Shown: one piece after another, positions 1 to 9,159 of the stretch
Layout: each line of letters begins with the position of its first letter
How positions within the stretch are numbered: the first letter of the stretch is position 1
NCBI GenBank assembly: GCA_000151295.1
Contig: GG745344.1
Span: 947,196-978,435 of the forward strand
DNA length: 31,240 nucleotides
Reading direction: 5' to 3'
Source of the DNA: Allomyces macrogynus ATCC 38327
Lineage: Eukaryota; Blastocladiomycota; Blastocladiomycetes; Blastocladiales; Blastocladiaceae
The notes under the pieces: generated by a model
Databases searched by the model: none
What the model saw: only the letters and a program-made list of their open reading frames with translations
What the model was told of the DNA's origin: nothing
Program-made: the position numbers and the translations under genes

Positions 1-160
1 CGCGCACGCGTTGCCGAGAACCGTCCATGCAGAAAGGGTCGCGAGCGGCGCCGTCGTGGTCGTCGTGTCGAGCTCGAGTTGGCGCGTGCATGGTCAATCG
101 CTCCCGTAGCCGTCGTTCACGACGTCATTGGTGGCGCCGGAGCCGATGCGGCAGCTGTAC

Positions 161-1393
161 TTACGCTGTGGAACTCGACCCCGGTGCGGCCCGAAGCGAC
201 GGAATATAATCCCCCTGCATGAGCGCAAGCACGGCCTGCGTGAGCTCCGGCGTCAACGTCAGCGCAGCCGTCGTCAGCGGGCGGCCTGTCTGCGGATCGA
301 GGTCCGGCAAGTACGGTGCGGCCGGGTCGCGGTAGGGCGGTGCCGGGTCGCGCAGAGCCGATCGGACGATGCGCGTCACCGATGCGGTATCGTAAAAACC
401 GCTCGCGTCGTCGTCGTCGACCGATTCCGACGCCAATTGGTCGGGCTCCGCGGGGCGCGCCAGCGGCGCGGACGGTGGCGGCGCTGGGCCCGCCAGTTGC
501 GGGAGCGCGAGCGTCGGCCGTGGTGCCGTCGCTGGGCCGTGCAGGCGGACCGAGTTGTCGCGCCTGGGGCGCGACCGCGGCTCAGTGCGCGCAAGGTGCG
601 CGAGGTGCAGTGGGACAACGGCGCGGGGCTCGACAACGGGACTTGCGCGCCGCACAACCGGGTCGGCACGCGGCGCGACACGGGGTAGGTGCAGCATCGC
701 TGACTGCGATCTCTGGAGTGACGTGCGCGACGACAACGACGCCGGGGTATTGGGACGGTCGGCACGCCGCACGCTCGGCAGCCGCGCAGGCGGGAGCCGA
801 ATGAGCGTGGCGGTGGTGGAATGATCGGGTGGAGAAGGTGCGCGCGGGTTATGCGCAGGCACTGATCCGCCACTGAGCCGCGGGGCGAGTTGTGGCAAGG
901 CGAGGACTGGGTGCTGGGTGCTCTCCTGATGGAGCATGTCTTGCGCAATCATGTACGTCGAGAACGGCCGAGGGTCGCTTCTGCTCCGAGGGCGCGATCC
1001 GGTATGGTGCAGGACCGTGCTTGTCGTCCCGCCGCCGTCGCGCGCCGGAAGCAAGGGCAGGATCAGATCGTGCGCGAGCGAGAGAGTCGGAAAGGGATCG
1101 GTTGCGGTGGCGTTGGCTGGTCGTGGTGCCGGCCCGCCGTCGACGACGGGCGCGGGCGGGAGCGGCTTGTTGCGCGGATCGCGGAGGTTGAACGCCGACG
1201 CGTGCCGGCGCAGGCCACCGGACGACCCAGCCGTCATGGTGGTGGTCGTGGCAACAGGCATGTCGGCGAAAGCGTAGTCGTGCTCGCCTAGCGTGACTGG
1301 TGGGTAGCCCTCTGGGTGCTTGTTGTCGAGGAGCGAGTGCAGGTCTGGGCGCGGGCCGCACAGGCGGGGCACGCGCACTAGGACCGTGTCCAT
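161..1393 (-). CDS. Pro/Ser/Arg-rich hypothetical protein, probably disordered
   Basis: The frame encodes 410 residues starting MDTVLVRVPRLCGP. I recognise no catalytic domain. The protein is rich in Pro, Ser, Arg and Ala, with a Thr run (VATTTTMTAGSS), many SP/PP motifs and an acidic patch (ESVDDDDASGFYDT) near residue 330, as in disordered scaffold or regulatory proteins. The ATG at 1393 follows a (CAA)16 tract that is in frame with it, but a TGA at 1469-1471 closes that frame upstream without a Met, so the tract is more likely leader. The stop (161-163) lies inside a perfect GTAAGT splice-donor sequence (minus strand, 164 down to 159), so splicing could skip it and continue the protein into minus-strand exons near or beyond the window edge. 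The long open frame and neighbour-like codon use favour a real gene; the function is unknown. Confidence 0.55.
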   Translation of the reverse strand: MDTVLVRVPRLCGPRPDLHSLLDNKHPEGYPPVTLGEHDYAFADMPVATTTTMTAGSSGGLRRHASAFNLRDPRNKPLPPAPVVDGGPAPRPANATATDPFPTLSLAHDLILPLLPARDGGGTTSTVLHHTGSRPRSRSDPRPFSTYMIAQDMLHQESTQHPVLALPQLAPRLSGGSVPAHNPRAPSPPDHSTTATLIRLPPARLPSVRRADRPNTPASLSSRTSLQRSQSAMLHLPRVAPRADPVVRRASPVVEPRAVVPLHLAHLARTEPRSRPRRDNSVRLHGPATAPRPTLALPQLAGPAPPPSAPLARPAEPDQLASESVDDDDASGFYDTASVTRIVRSALRDPAPPYRDPAAPYLPDLDPQTGRPLTTAALTLTPELTQAVLALMQGDYIPSLRAAPGSSSTA

Positions 1394-1410
1394 GGCCGCG
1401 TCTTGTTGAC

Positions 1411-1411
1411 G

Positions 1412-1458
<47 letters not shown>

Positions 1459-1459
1459 G
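1411..1459. repeat. (GTT/AAC)16 microsatellite
   Basis: Sixteen uninterrupted GTT units plus one G. On the minus strand this is a CAA tract ending 17 nt before the ATG at 1393, in the probable leader of the hypothetical gene. CAA-repeat leaders are known to be unstructured. Confidence 0.95.
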
Positions 1460-1848
1460 CCACGCAGGTCAAGCTCGTCGTGTTTTGCTGATCATGAAGC
1501 GTCCAGTGGGTCGCGGTGGAAGTAGGTGTGCAGGAGAGGTTGGACACGAGAGCAGGAAAACGGGAGCCAACGCCGCTTGAGCAGCCAGAGACCTTCCGCA
1601 GATAGACACCTCAGCCGGGGCGCAGCGGTGCTGCGCCGCAATGCGCCACGCCGTGGCCGCAGTGAGGTGCTAAATTAGTTCCTCTGACGTGGTCCTGTCA
1701 GGTTACGGCGCTCTTTCGGCGAACCTGCTCACTTTCGCCTCACGTGTGTCGCAATGTCGACGAAAACTTGGGCCGCCACGAGTTTGCCAACCGCTTCCGG
1801 CTCGACAGAAGAACAGCAAAGCTACGCAACCCGCTGCAATTTGATACC
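1460..1848. promoter_or_regulatory. divergent intergenic region
   Basis: This stretch separates the minus-strand hypothetical gene from the plus-strand RBM22/Slt11 gene and should contain both promoters. I see no convincing TATA box. The notable element is a perfect 8-bp inverted repeat (GGCGCAGC/GCTGCGCC, 3-nt spacer) at 1619-1637. Short open frames here look like chance. Confidence 0.4.
1619..1637. repeat. perfect 8-bp inverted repeat, 3-nt loop
   Basis: The left arm is 1619-1626 and the right arm 1630-1637, separated by GGT. It lies roughly midway between two divergent starts, so it could be a dimer binding site or a chance GC-rich hairpin. Confidence 0.6.
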
Positions 1849-3170
1849 ATGGCCGACGACAATGCGAATCCAGTATGTTCACGACGAAGCCGCCGTTGCC
1901 ATGGCCAAGCCCATCCTCCAGACCTCCTCGACTTCCCCAATTTGGACCAGAACGGTCGTTGATCAACGACAATACCACAGGACTTCCCCATCATTTGCGA
2001 ATCGTGCCTCGGCGGCAACCCGTACATGCGCATGACGACTCAGGAAATGGGCCAGGCGTGCAAGGTGCGCACACATTTCCCCACGCGCACAGCACCCGGA
2101 CCGCTTATCACAGCCCGACCACGCCCCATCTCTGCACATCCCAGATCTGCACGCGGCCTTACACGACCTACCGGTGGCTACCCGGCGTGGGCCAGCGGTA
2201 CCGGCGCACCGAAATCTGCACGTCGTGTGCGAAAATCAAGAACACGTGCCAGTGCTGCATGCTCGACCTCGAATACGGCCTGTCGACGCGCGTGCGCGAC
2301 GCCATGCTCGGCGGCGCATCCGACTTGCCCACGGGCGACGCGAACCGCCGGTGGGCCCTGCGTGCCGCCGAAGAACAAATGAGCAAGACCGGCAAGGGGA
2401 TCGTGGATTACGGGAAAATGGACTCGGTCGCCAAGGATACGCTCAAGGCATTGGCGCGGTCGAGCGGCGAGCCCTACACGTCGCAGGCGAAGCGCAAGGC
2501 CAACCCGATTTGCAGTTTTTGGTTGAAGGGGAAATGCACGCGTGGGCGCGATTGCCCGCACCGGTACTTTTGGCTCGAGTGTTCTGTTGCGGTGGGGGTG
2601 GTCATTGCTGATTGCGGGGATTTGGTTCTTGTGTAGACATGAAATGCCCAAGAACAAGGAAAAGCTCGCTGAGTTTCTGGCCAAGTCGGGCCACGCCGCA
2701 CCGCAACCAAGATCCTCTTCGGGCACGCAGATTCTCGACCGGCACTTGCGCGAGGCTGAACAGAGCAATGCGCAGTCGGTGACCATCCTGGTCACCAAGA
2801 TCCCGGACGACGCGACCACCGAGCCGATTTTGCGGTACGCTTCTGGTCTCTCGGCCGTACAGGCATAACAAGCTAGCTAACCACTCCATGATTTCCGTTG
2901 TTCAGAGCGCACTTTGAGCAATACGGCGTCGTCAAGTCGATTGTGATTGCCGTGGTTAAGAAGTCGGCGTTTGTCAACTACGAGGAGCACGAAATGGCCA
3001 AGGCTGCCATGGCCGGCGGCGACGAGCAGGAGCTGCAGTCGGGCGAGGGGGTCATCAAGCTTGCATGGGGCAAAAGCCGGCTCCCAACCAAGCCGGCATC
3101 GAGCAGCAAACCAGGAGCGGCGGGTCAGCGGTCAGGGTACGCGGCCATGGACTCGTCGTTGCTCAAGTAA
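1849..3170 (+). CDS. SLT11: pre-mRNA-splicing factor RBM22/Slt11 (Ecm2 family), five exons
   Basis: This nuclear spliceosome protein binds U6 snRNA and the catalytic RNA core around Prp19-complex activation (family knowledge). Proposed exons are 1849-1872, 1981-2064, 2145-2563, 2637-2834 and 2906-3170, giving 329 residues; all four introns are GT-AG (108, 80, 73, 71 nt). Joining them restores the family order: N-terminal Cys-rich region from about residue 13 ([13 protein letters not shown], then [31 protein letters not shown]), a CCCH finger at about 159-177 (C-x7-C-x5-C-x3-H, split by intron 3), and an RRM at about 225-300 ([10 protein letters not shown] ... SAFVNYE). The start follows TACC and opens an 8-codon first exon ending at a classic GTATGT donor. 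Length is slightly below yeast and human relatives, with a short C-terminal tail. The first exon is the least certain part. Confidence 0.93.
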
Positions 3171-3303
3171 AATACATTTTGGCTCTGAGTGGGCCGGGTT
3201 TTGGGTGTGCATATTGACGTTACGCATATGTATGGCTTTCATTTCTGCAGCAGCAATCTTCTAAACTGATATCGTGTACTTCAAACCATCACGACGCCAC
3301 TCT
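3171..3303. other. convergent 3' intergenic spacer
   Basis: This 133-nt spacer lies between the stops of two convergent genes. A-rich sequence directly after the TAA at 3170 (AAATACATTTT) may serve 3'-end formation. No gene is seen. Confidence 0.4.
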
Positions 3304-4101
3304 TCATGGCGAGACTGTTTCCGACCTCCACAACCCGTCCTTGGCGAGCGTCCACACGAGCCGCTGGAAATCGGCGACTTGCGGTCCATACTCGAGCAAG
3401 TCCACTTTGGTCAGCTTGATCACGACGAGCACAAACTCCTCGAGCGCAAACTCAAAGTTGGACTGCTTAGTCGGCGGGAGCGCGACGGGAGCTGCTGCGG
3501 GCCCCGCAGCTGGGCTCGAGTTGGCGCTCAATACCGACGACGTCAGGGACATGACCCCGAACAGCCGCTCCGCGAGCGCATCGACCGTCTCCCCTTCGGG
3601 CGCCGGCACTTCCGCGACCACCTCCTTGGCGTGGCGCACCGACTCGTACGCGGGCGGGAGCAGGTAGAGCGCGCGCTGCGCAGCACTGAGCCGCATGAAC
3701 ACGCTGAGCCGGTGCCGTTCCCAGTAGAGCCGCGGGTCCTCGTCCGGGTGCACGCGCGGCGGCGGGTACCGCATCAGGAGAGAGGGAGCGCACGCGATGG
3801 AGGATTTGCCATCCACGCGCCAGATCCCGCCGGGGGTCTGGATGGCGAGCTCGACGACGTTCGTGTGCTTGAGGTCGTTGAGGATAGGGGCCGTGCGGCT
3901 CGCGTAGGCGATGAGGAAGACGGTGCCGTCGTCGGTGAGCACGTGCGAGAGCGCGAGAGGGTGCGCCGAGGACCCGCCCGACCGCCGCGTCGATGCGAGA
4001 ATGCCGTAGAAGGGCGAGGTGATGGTGCCGGTGCTCGTTGGGATCGCGGCGGCGAGCGGGTCGATGAAGCTTGGCAGGGATGATGGTGTGCTGCTGGACA
4101 T
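3304..4101 (-). CDS. pyridoxamine 5'-phosphate oxidase-like FMN-binding protein (Alr4036-type)
   Basis: An uninterrupted 265-residue frame. It follows the pattern of fungal PNPOx-like split-barrel proteins of the Alr4036 type: an N-terminal strand with a tolerated-substitution Ser/Thr-rich start, the segment SRTAPILNDLKHTNVVELAI (normally 'RS.K...L'), then IWRVDGKSSI, then the helix LYWERHRLSVFMRLSAAQRA that precedes the Pro-containing loop, and a C-terminus of the form F.....VLVVIKLTKVDLLE ... DGLWRSETVSP, which resembles the usual 'W....V.P' ending. FMN binding and oxidase activity are family inference; individual FMN contacts cannot be confirmed by eye. An insert of about 35 residues (SSPAAGPAAAPVALPP region) looks disordered. 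The ATG at 4101 starts MSSSTPSSLPSF. The gene converges on RBM22/Slt11 and diverges from the dehydrogenase gene at 4689. Confidence 0.65.
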   Translation of the reverse strand: MSSSTPSSLPSFIDPLAAAIPTSTGTITSPFYGILASTRRSGGSSAHPLALSHVLTDDGTVFLIAYASRTAPILNDLKHTNVVELAIQTPGGIWRVDGKSSIACAPSLLMRYPPPRVHPDEDPRLYWERHRLSVFMRLSAAQRALYLLPPAYESVRHAKEVVAEVPAPEGETVDALAERLFGVMSLTSSVLSANSSPAAGPAAAPVALPPTKQSNFEFALEEFVLVVIKLTKVDLLEYGPQVADFQRLVWTLAKDGLWRSETVSP

Positions 4102-4688
4102 GTTGGAAGCTGGAGGAGCGTGGAGGTTGTCGTGCAGCTGTTGCTGCCCGTCGTGCTGCTCGTCGTGCGTGCACTTAGTCGCGTCGTGCTGTCCGTGACG
4201 TCCTTGTCGATGTCGTTCCGGCGCTGTTACGAGAGCGGAGAGGAGAGATGGCGATGCGTCGGTCGTGGCTCTTGAGCGGCGCGAAGCCGTTTATGGCTAC
4301 TTCGTGATCGCAAAATGAAGCAAATGAAGGCATAAAATATCCACAGCACGCGGTTGCTTGGCTCTTCAAAATCATTCCTTGCGACTTGCCGTGCCGTGCC
4401 GACTGCCGAGCCGCCGAGCCGACGATCCGAAGCGCGACGTTTTGGCGATGGGCCTCACGACGCGCTTGCACTTCCCCTTTCGCCACCACCACCATGGAGG
4501 CGGTGAGCAAGAAGCCGGGCAGGCAGACGGACCAGCGCTGGCACTCTCTCCTGCGCGCTGCTCGACAACAACCGCCTTCTGCAGGATCCCTGCTGGCCGC
4601 GCTCGATCTCCCTGCTTGAACTTGCCGCAAGTCATTCGTGGCCGACAGCTCCAACACCACCAGCACCACCACCCTCGCTGCAATCACC
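4102..4688. promoter_or_regulatory. divergent promoter region
   Basis: About 590 nt between the flavoprotein gene (minus) and the first dehydrogenase gene (plus). The AT-rich patch CATAAAATAT at 4331-4340 is a weak TATA-like site for the plus strand. A GGTGAGC at about 4500 could be the donor of a 5'-UTR intron. Long minus-strand frames here have low-complexity Arg/Ala composition and look like shadows. Confidence 0.35.
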
Positions 4689-5622
4689 ATGGTCTTCGAC
4701 GTTCGTGACAAGGTCTGCCTCATCACGGGTGCCGCATCGGGCTACGGCCACGCGCTGTGCGACCGGCTGTTTGGCAAGGGGTACAGCTCATGGGCATCGT
4801 TTCTGACGTGGACCGTGAAGGTGGATTGACGAGCGAATGGCACGCGTCTAGTGCCAAGCTGGTGCTCGTCGACCTCAACCTGGAGGCAGCAAACGCGCTC
4901 GCGACCAAGTACAATGCCGACGCCGGCGAGAAGCGCGCGATCCCCGTGCGCGCCGATGTCACGTCCGTCGAGGACATGCGCGCCGCGTTTGATGCGACCA
5001 TCAAGGCCTTTGGCCAAGTGCATGTGCGTTCCTATCGCCGCTATGATGTCCCTGGTGCTCTGCGAGAGGATGGACTGACCAGTTGCGCTGCTGCGCGATC
5101 TGCCCGTAGGTCGTCGTCAACAACGCTGGCATCTCCGACATGGTCGAGCTCGACAAGGACATCAATATGACGTGGAAGAAGGTGCTCGACATTGACCTGA
5201 ACGCCGTCGTTTTGGGCACGCAGCTCGCGCTCGAGTACATGGCGCCGCACGGCGGGATTGTCGTCAACACGGCCAGTGTCGCCGGTCTCGTGCCGATCGC
5301 AGTCGCGCCCGTCTACTGTGCGGCTAAGCACGGCGTGATCGGGTTCACCAAGTCGATGGCGCGGTACGCCAAGCACAACAAGGTGCGCGTCAATGCCGTG
5401 GCCCCCTTCTTCACCGACACGCCGCTCGTGCGCAACAACCGCGCCAGCAACGCCAAGTTTGACGGCATGATCAAGAACTCGGCGCTGATCCCGATCGAGT
5501 GGGTTACCGACGCCATGGTCCTGTGCATCGAGGACGAGTCGCTCGTCGCCGACACGGTCGCGATCCTGCCGCGCGTCGGCGTGCGCAAGGTGCCCAAGTC
5601 GAACGCTCTGCCCAAGCTGTAA
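4689..5622 (+). CDS. short-chain dehydrogenase/reductase, copy 1
   Basis: A classical SDR oxidoreductase using NAD(P)(H). Exons 4689-4780, 4852-5023 and 5110-5622 give 258 residues, the normal family length; introns are GT-AG (71 and 86 nt), each with a CTGAC-like branch site. Visible motifs are the Rossmann glycine motif TGAASGYG (residues 13-20), an acidic residue after the second strand (VLVDLN, suggesting NAD(H)), NNAG (92-95), the catalytic Ser in NTASVAG (S144) and YCAAK (Y157, K161). The general look is that of the 15-hydroxyprostaglandin-dehydrogenase-like group, but the substrate cannot be assigned. The start is set by MVFDVRDKVCLITG and the context CACCATGG. It is one of a tandem pair with 6455-7401, with intron positions and phases identical. 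Confidence 0.93.
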
Positions 5623-6247
5623 AATGGGAAACGAGAAATGTCTTGGCGCCCCTGTCTGGGGGCGCATAGGCGCGGGGAGACGCGCGCGAGACGCGTCGCC
5701 GTCGCCGGTTTGGGTGTATGAATAATTGGGTGCCCAGTACACTATTCCAGCTTCAACTTTTTCCTTTCAGCGGCGATTCAGGACAAGATGTGCAGATCCC
5801 CCGCCAGAATGCGACTTTTTGCTCCGCACTTGTGCGCGCTCGTCGTCGCCAGGACCCAGCGCCCAACGCATCCATCCTCGCGCATCCTTGACGCGCCACA
5901 GGGCAACTGAAAAGGTCCGGAACCCGCGCATCTGCACGTTTGCCGAGAGGTTGGCGGGCCACCTGGCCTCGCCAGCGCCACACGGAACATGCGCTGTGGC
6001 CGCCCAGCGAGCGGCGAATACGCGCGCACAACGGGTGTCGCCGGCTTGGTCTTCTTCAGAACGACGCCGCATCTTGCCATGCTACCGCGCCCACGTCAAA
6101 GGCGGCACCGGGCGGGGCAAATGGATTGGCGACGCGTATGTGCCAAGGTCGTGCCACCATACCCCCTTCGCCCTCGGCAAGCACTGGAAATGTCATGGCT
6201 ACTGCGTCGCGTCGTACGGCTGGATAGCAGTAGCCGAGGCCGAAGAC
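5623..6247. other. intergenic region between tandem dehydrogenase genes
   Basis: This holds the 3' UTR of copy 1 and the upstream region of copy 2. Several open frames on both strands cross it, but none has recognisable protein features, and they mirror each other on opposite strands. I see no gene. Confidence 0.4.
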
Positions 6248-6255
6248 TATAAAAA
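6248..6255 (+). promoter_or_regulatory. TATA box of dehydrogenase copy 2
   Basis: TATAAAAA about 207 nt upstream of the ATG at 6455, in otherwise GC-rich DNA. It would place transcription start near 6280, just before a candidate 5'-UTR intron. Confidence 0.6.
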
Positions 6256-6313
6256 CAGCGTGTCCCCGCGACCATTCTCTCCTGCAGGCTTCCTCGACGC
6301 ATCCTGCAGCAAG

Positions 6314-6412
6314 GTACGCGTGCTCTGGGTCTTTCCTCTCTCGTCGTCCTCCCCCGCACCTGTTCTTTGCTCTGGCAATGGGGGTTGACGCGATTGTCTC
6401 CAACCCGGTTAG
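6314..6412 (+). other. candidate 5'-UTR intron of dehydrogenase copy 2
   Basis: The donor AAG|GTACGC at 6314 and acceptor GGTTAG at 6412 enclose a 99-nt segment with a pyrimidine-rich middle and a TTGACGC branch-like site. It lies between the TATA box and the ATG. This is inferred from splice signals only. Confidence 0.45.
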
Positions 6413-6454
6413 CTCTGCACCTCGACCGCCCAACCAACCTGCACCTGCACCACC

Positions 6455-7401
6455 ATGACCGTTGGCACCGTCGAGAACAAAGTCTGCCTCATCACGGGCG
6501 GAGGGTCCGGATACGGCGAGGCGCTCGCGAACCGGCTCTTTGACGAGGGGTACGTGACGCTCTCTTCTGCAACCAGACGTGCTGTGCTTGCTTATATCTG
6601 ACGCGCCACGCCGACTCTAGCGCCAAGCTCGTGATCGCCGACATCAACGAGGAGGCTGCGCAGGCGGTGGCCGCCAAGTTCAACACCGAGGACGAGGAGC
6701 CGCGCGCCATTGCCCTGCGCACCGATGTGACCAAGGTGGAGGACTTGCGCGCCGCGTTCGAGCTGACCATTGAGACGTTTGGCCGCGTGGATGTACGCCT
6801 CGCCTTATTTCGCCATCCGATTCATTGCCCACCGCGCCGGCGCTGATCACGCTCGCTTGTCACTGTTATCCAGGTCGTCGTCAACAACGCCGGCGTGTCG
6901 GACGGGCGGTTCGACGAGGATGTTGAGATGAAGTGGAAGCGCGTGCTCGACATTGACCTCGTCGCTGTGATCGTCGGCACGCAGCTTGCGCTGCAGTACA
7001 TGGCGCCACACGGCGGTGTCGTCGTCAACACGGCAAGTATCGCCGGCATTGTCTCGCTCCCGTTCGCGCCCATCTACGCGGCCTCCAAACACGGCGTGCT
7101 CGGGTTCACCAAGTCGATGGGTCTGTTTGGCAAGAAGCACGGCGTGCGCGTGAACGCGGTCGCGCCCTACTTTTCCGACACACCGCTCGTGCAGCGCGCG
7201 CGCGAGCAGAACGCGATGATGGAGGCGCTGCTCGCGAGCAAGACGCTCGTTCCCGTGGACTGGGTCGTGGATGCGATGATGCAGTGTATTACCGACGAGG
7301 ACCTGCACTCGGAGACGATCGCGGTCCTGCCGGAAGTCGGGCTGCGCAAGGTCCCGCATGACCATGGTGAGATTCCGGTCATTCCGGACACGGAGGATTA
7401 G
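6455..7401 (+). CDS. short-chain dehydrogenase/reductase, copy 2
   Basis: A classical SDR paralogous to the gene at 4689. Exons 6455-6549, 6621-6792 and 6874-7401 give 264 residues; introns are 71 and 81 nt. Motifs are TGGGSGYG near the N-terminus, VIADIN after the second strand (acidic residue, NAD(H)-type), VVVNNAG, the catalytic Ser in NTASIAG (S144) and YAASK (Y157, K161), the same residue numbers as copy 1. Exon 2 is 172 nt in both copies, and both introns interrupt the same codons (a Gly codon before AKL, and just before VVVNNAG). The C-terminus is slightly extended (HGEIPVIPDTED). Start context is CACCATGAC. A TATA box and probable 5'-UTR intron precede it. Substrate unknown; likely a recent tandem duplicate with possible specialisation. 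Confidence 0.93.
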
Positions 7402-7915
7402 GTGGTGTGTAAATAAGGCGATGGTGCGGTGCAGGAGGAGGGATGTACAGATATGAAATGGATGGAAAGAACTTTGAACCACGCTTGTGCTGTAACGTTC
7501 TCCCAGTGTTGTCAATGAAGTGGGTGTGGAAGAACGAACCCTTTCACACTGTGGGCCAGGTCGGATTAGCGTGAATGAGGCGATTGAGAAAATTAAAGCA
7601 TCCATCAAACCACCGGACAGCTGATTGCAAGTATCCATAGGCTTGAGTCCCAGGTGTGCCATGTGAGCCACAAGTGCTTTGTTTGTGGACGCGATCAGAC
7701 CGGGACCAAAATTTGACGTGACGGGAACCATTTCGTATCATGACGATCACATTCAGCGCGGCCTCTTGCCGTATCCGTTTTCACTGCAAATCAAGGCCCC
7801 TCCAGCTTTACCAACCCTTCCGTCGGAGACACCAGTTTCCCGCTCCGCTGTCGTAGCTACGACCGTCGTGGCGCTCGATGTATCGTCGTGCGATTTGGCG
7901 GTGCATGACCTTGAG
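7402..7915. other. intergenic region
   Basis: 3' UTR of the second dehydrogenase, with an AAATAAG poly(A)-like signal a few bases after the stop, followed by sequence without a recognisable gene. A plus-strand open frame enters from here into the BTB-like fragment but has no ATG before 7916. Confidence 0.4.
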
Positions 7916-8315
7916 ATGGCCTACACCCTTGCTGCGTCGGACGCGACCAAGTTTTCAAGCGGCCCGGCAAATCAGCCATCGCTCGGCGTCTTGCACTTTC
8001 TGCATGAAGCAAGCCTGCGCGACTGCGCGCTCATGACCCGTGGTACCGACAAGCCGCTCTACGCGTCGCGCTTCATCCGTGGGCGATTTCGCGTGCGACC
8101 TAACGACGCTCGACGAAGACACGTGGCGCCAGTTGCTCAAGCTCGCCCAGTTTCTCGGGCTCAAGCCGCTTGCGCTTGCTGTCAACCGAAAGCTCGTGGC
8201 CCTTCTCGAGGAGCAGTTTCAGGAACTATCGACGATGCCGGACACGCAGCCGGAAGCCAACCCACGGCGCTCATTGAAGCGACGCCGTTCTACCGAGTCG
8301 CTGATCGACAACTAG
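7916..8315 (+). pseudogene. decayed BTB/POZ-like fragment
   Basis: Two pieces in different frames resemble the two ends of a BTB domain. The first, in the frame starting at ATG 7916, reads LRDCALMTRGTDKPLYASRFI, like the BTB opening 'D..L...G..KPLYAHRFIL'. The second, in the frame ending at TAG 8313-8315, reads DEDTWRQLLKLAQFLGLKPL, like the last BTB helices, followed by a basic tail. The pieces abut near 8090 with a frame change, and the roughly 40-50 residues normally between them are absent, so an internal deletion plus frameshift is the simplest reading. No intron signals would rescue it. The family call rests on short motifs. Confidence 0.4.
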
Positions 8316-9159
8316 ACCTCGGGAACATAGTTGTGGCGGCGCAATGTTACAATCTATGCGTGAGCGTCGACTTTCAGTGACGGCGTGCTGCGATGCGAGC
8401 ACATCTTTGCGGTGCTGTTTCATGAACTCAAACAAATACAGCGGTGTTGATTGTGTGAGTGTGACCCATGGCATGCTGTTGCTCACTCCTCGTTCAAACA
8501 ATTGCTTCCACAACACATTTCTAGAACTGTCCCAAACCATCTCACCCGTTATTCTAAGGGCTTGTGAGAGAAAGCTGATGCGGCGTGCACCCTCCGCATT
8601 TTGCGTGCAGTTTGGTTGGTGTGCGCCAGCAATTGCGCTCGCATCATCCACATTTGAGGTGAACATCCATTTGGTCGCCCAGTCCACTCACAAGCTCGCT
8701 ATACTCCCGATGGTCGGCATCGAAAGCGATTCAGAGACGGCGCTGATATTTTGCCACATGGCCACACTTGCGCGAGCCAATGCCGTGTACCGTATATTGA
8801 GATCAGTTGCATTTGACGATTTCTGTGAGCCCTGACAGCTTTTCAACGTCGTCACACGCCCAACTGCGCCCAACAGGAGTTTGTTGGCGCTGCCGAACAG
8901 GCCCTGAGTCTCTGACTCAAATCTGCGTGTATGCTCACACAACACAGAGCGATCGCGACCTCGACGATCACAAAGCAACAACAAAGCAACAACAAAACAA
9001 CGCTCGCTGCCGCGCATTATTCAAACGTGGACAACGCTCGCTCGCTCTGGACCTCGATCTCCGCCGCAACCCGAATTGACGGGGACAACCTGCTGCTTGT
9101 CCCGGACCTCCTGCAAACCAGTCGACTGGGTATTTGGAACCAACTGCAACGTTTCCGCA
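8316..9159. other. region without a firm gene; contains leader of COQ8
   Basis: On the minus strand, two adjacent open frames (8688-9017 and 8271-8687) share a boundary where TTGTGAGTGG carries a GTGAGT donor-like site. The second (containing MVWDSSRNVLWKQLFERGV) has protein-like composition but no recognisable domain, so I do not call it a gene. On the plus strand, 8971-9002 is a CAA-rich stretch that probably lies in the COQ8 leader. Confidence 0.3.

Noticed and set aside
128..804. Plus-strand Arg-rich open frames opposite the hypothetical gene
   Set aside because: Composition is almost all Arg/Ala/Gly, as expected from the complement of a GC-rich coding strand; no Met-led protein features.
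3274..4083. 269-codon plus-strand frame opposite the flavoprotein gene
   Set aside because: It mirrors the minus-strand gene that carries recognisable PNPOx-like motifs; the plus frame is Arg/His-rich and featureless.
4175..4726. 183-codon minus-strand frame before the first dehydrogenase gene
   Set aside because: It overlaps the dehydrogenase start and probable promoter, and has low-complexity Arg/Ala/Ser composition with no recognised motif.
5041..5742. 233-codon minus-strand frame over dehydrogenase copy 1
   Set aside because: Antisense shadow of a clearly assigned SDR gene; it is rich in Asp/Arg/His, typical of the complement of biased codons.
6847..7731. 294-codon minus-strand frame over dehydrogenase copy 2
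   Set aside because: Antisense shadow of the SDR gene, with the same kind of composition as the shadow over copy 1.
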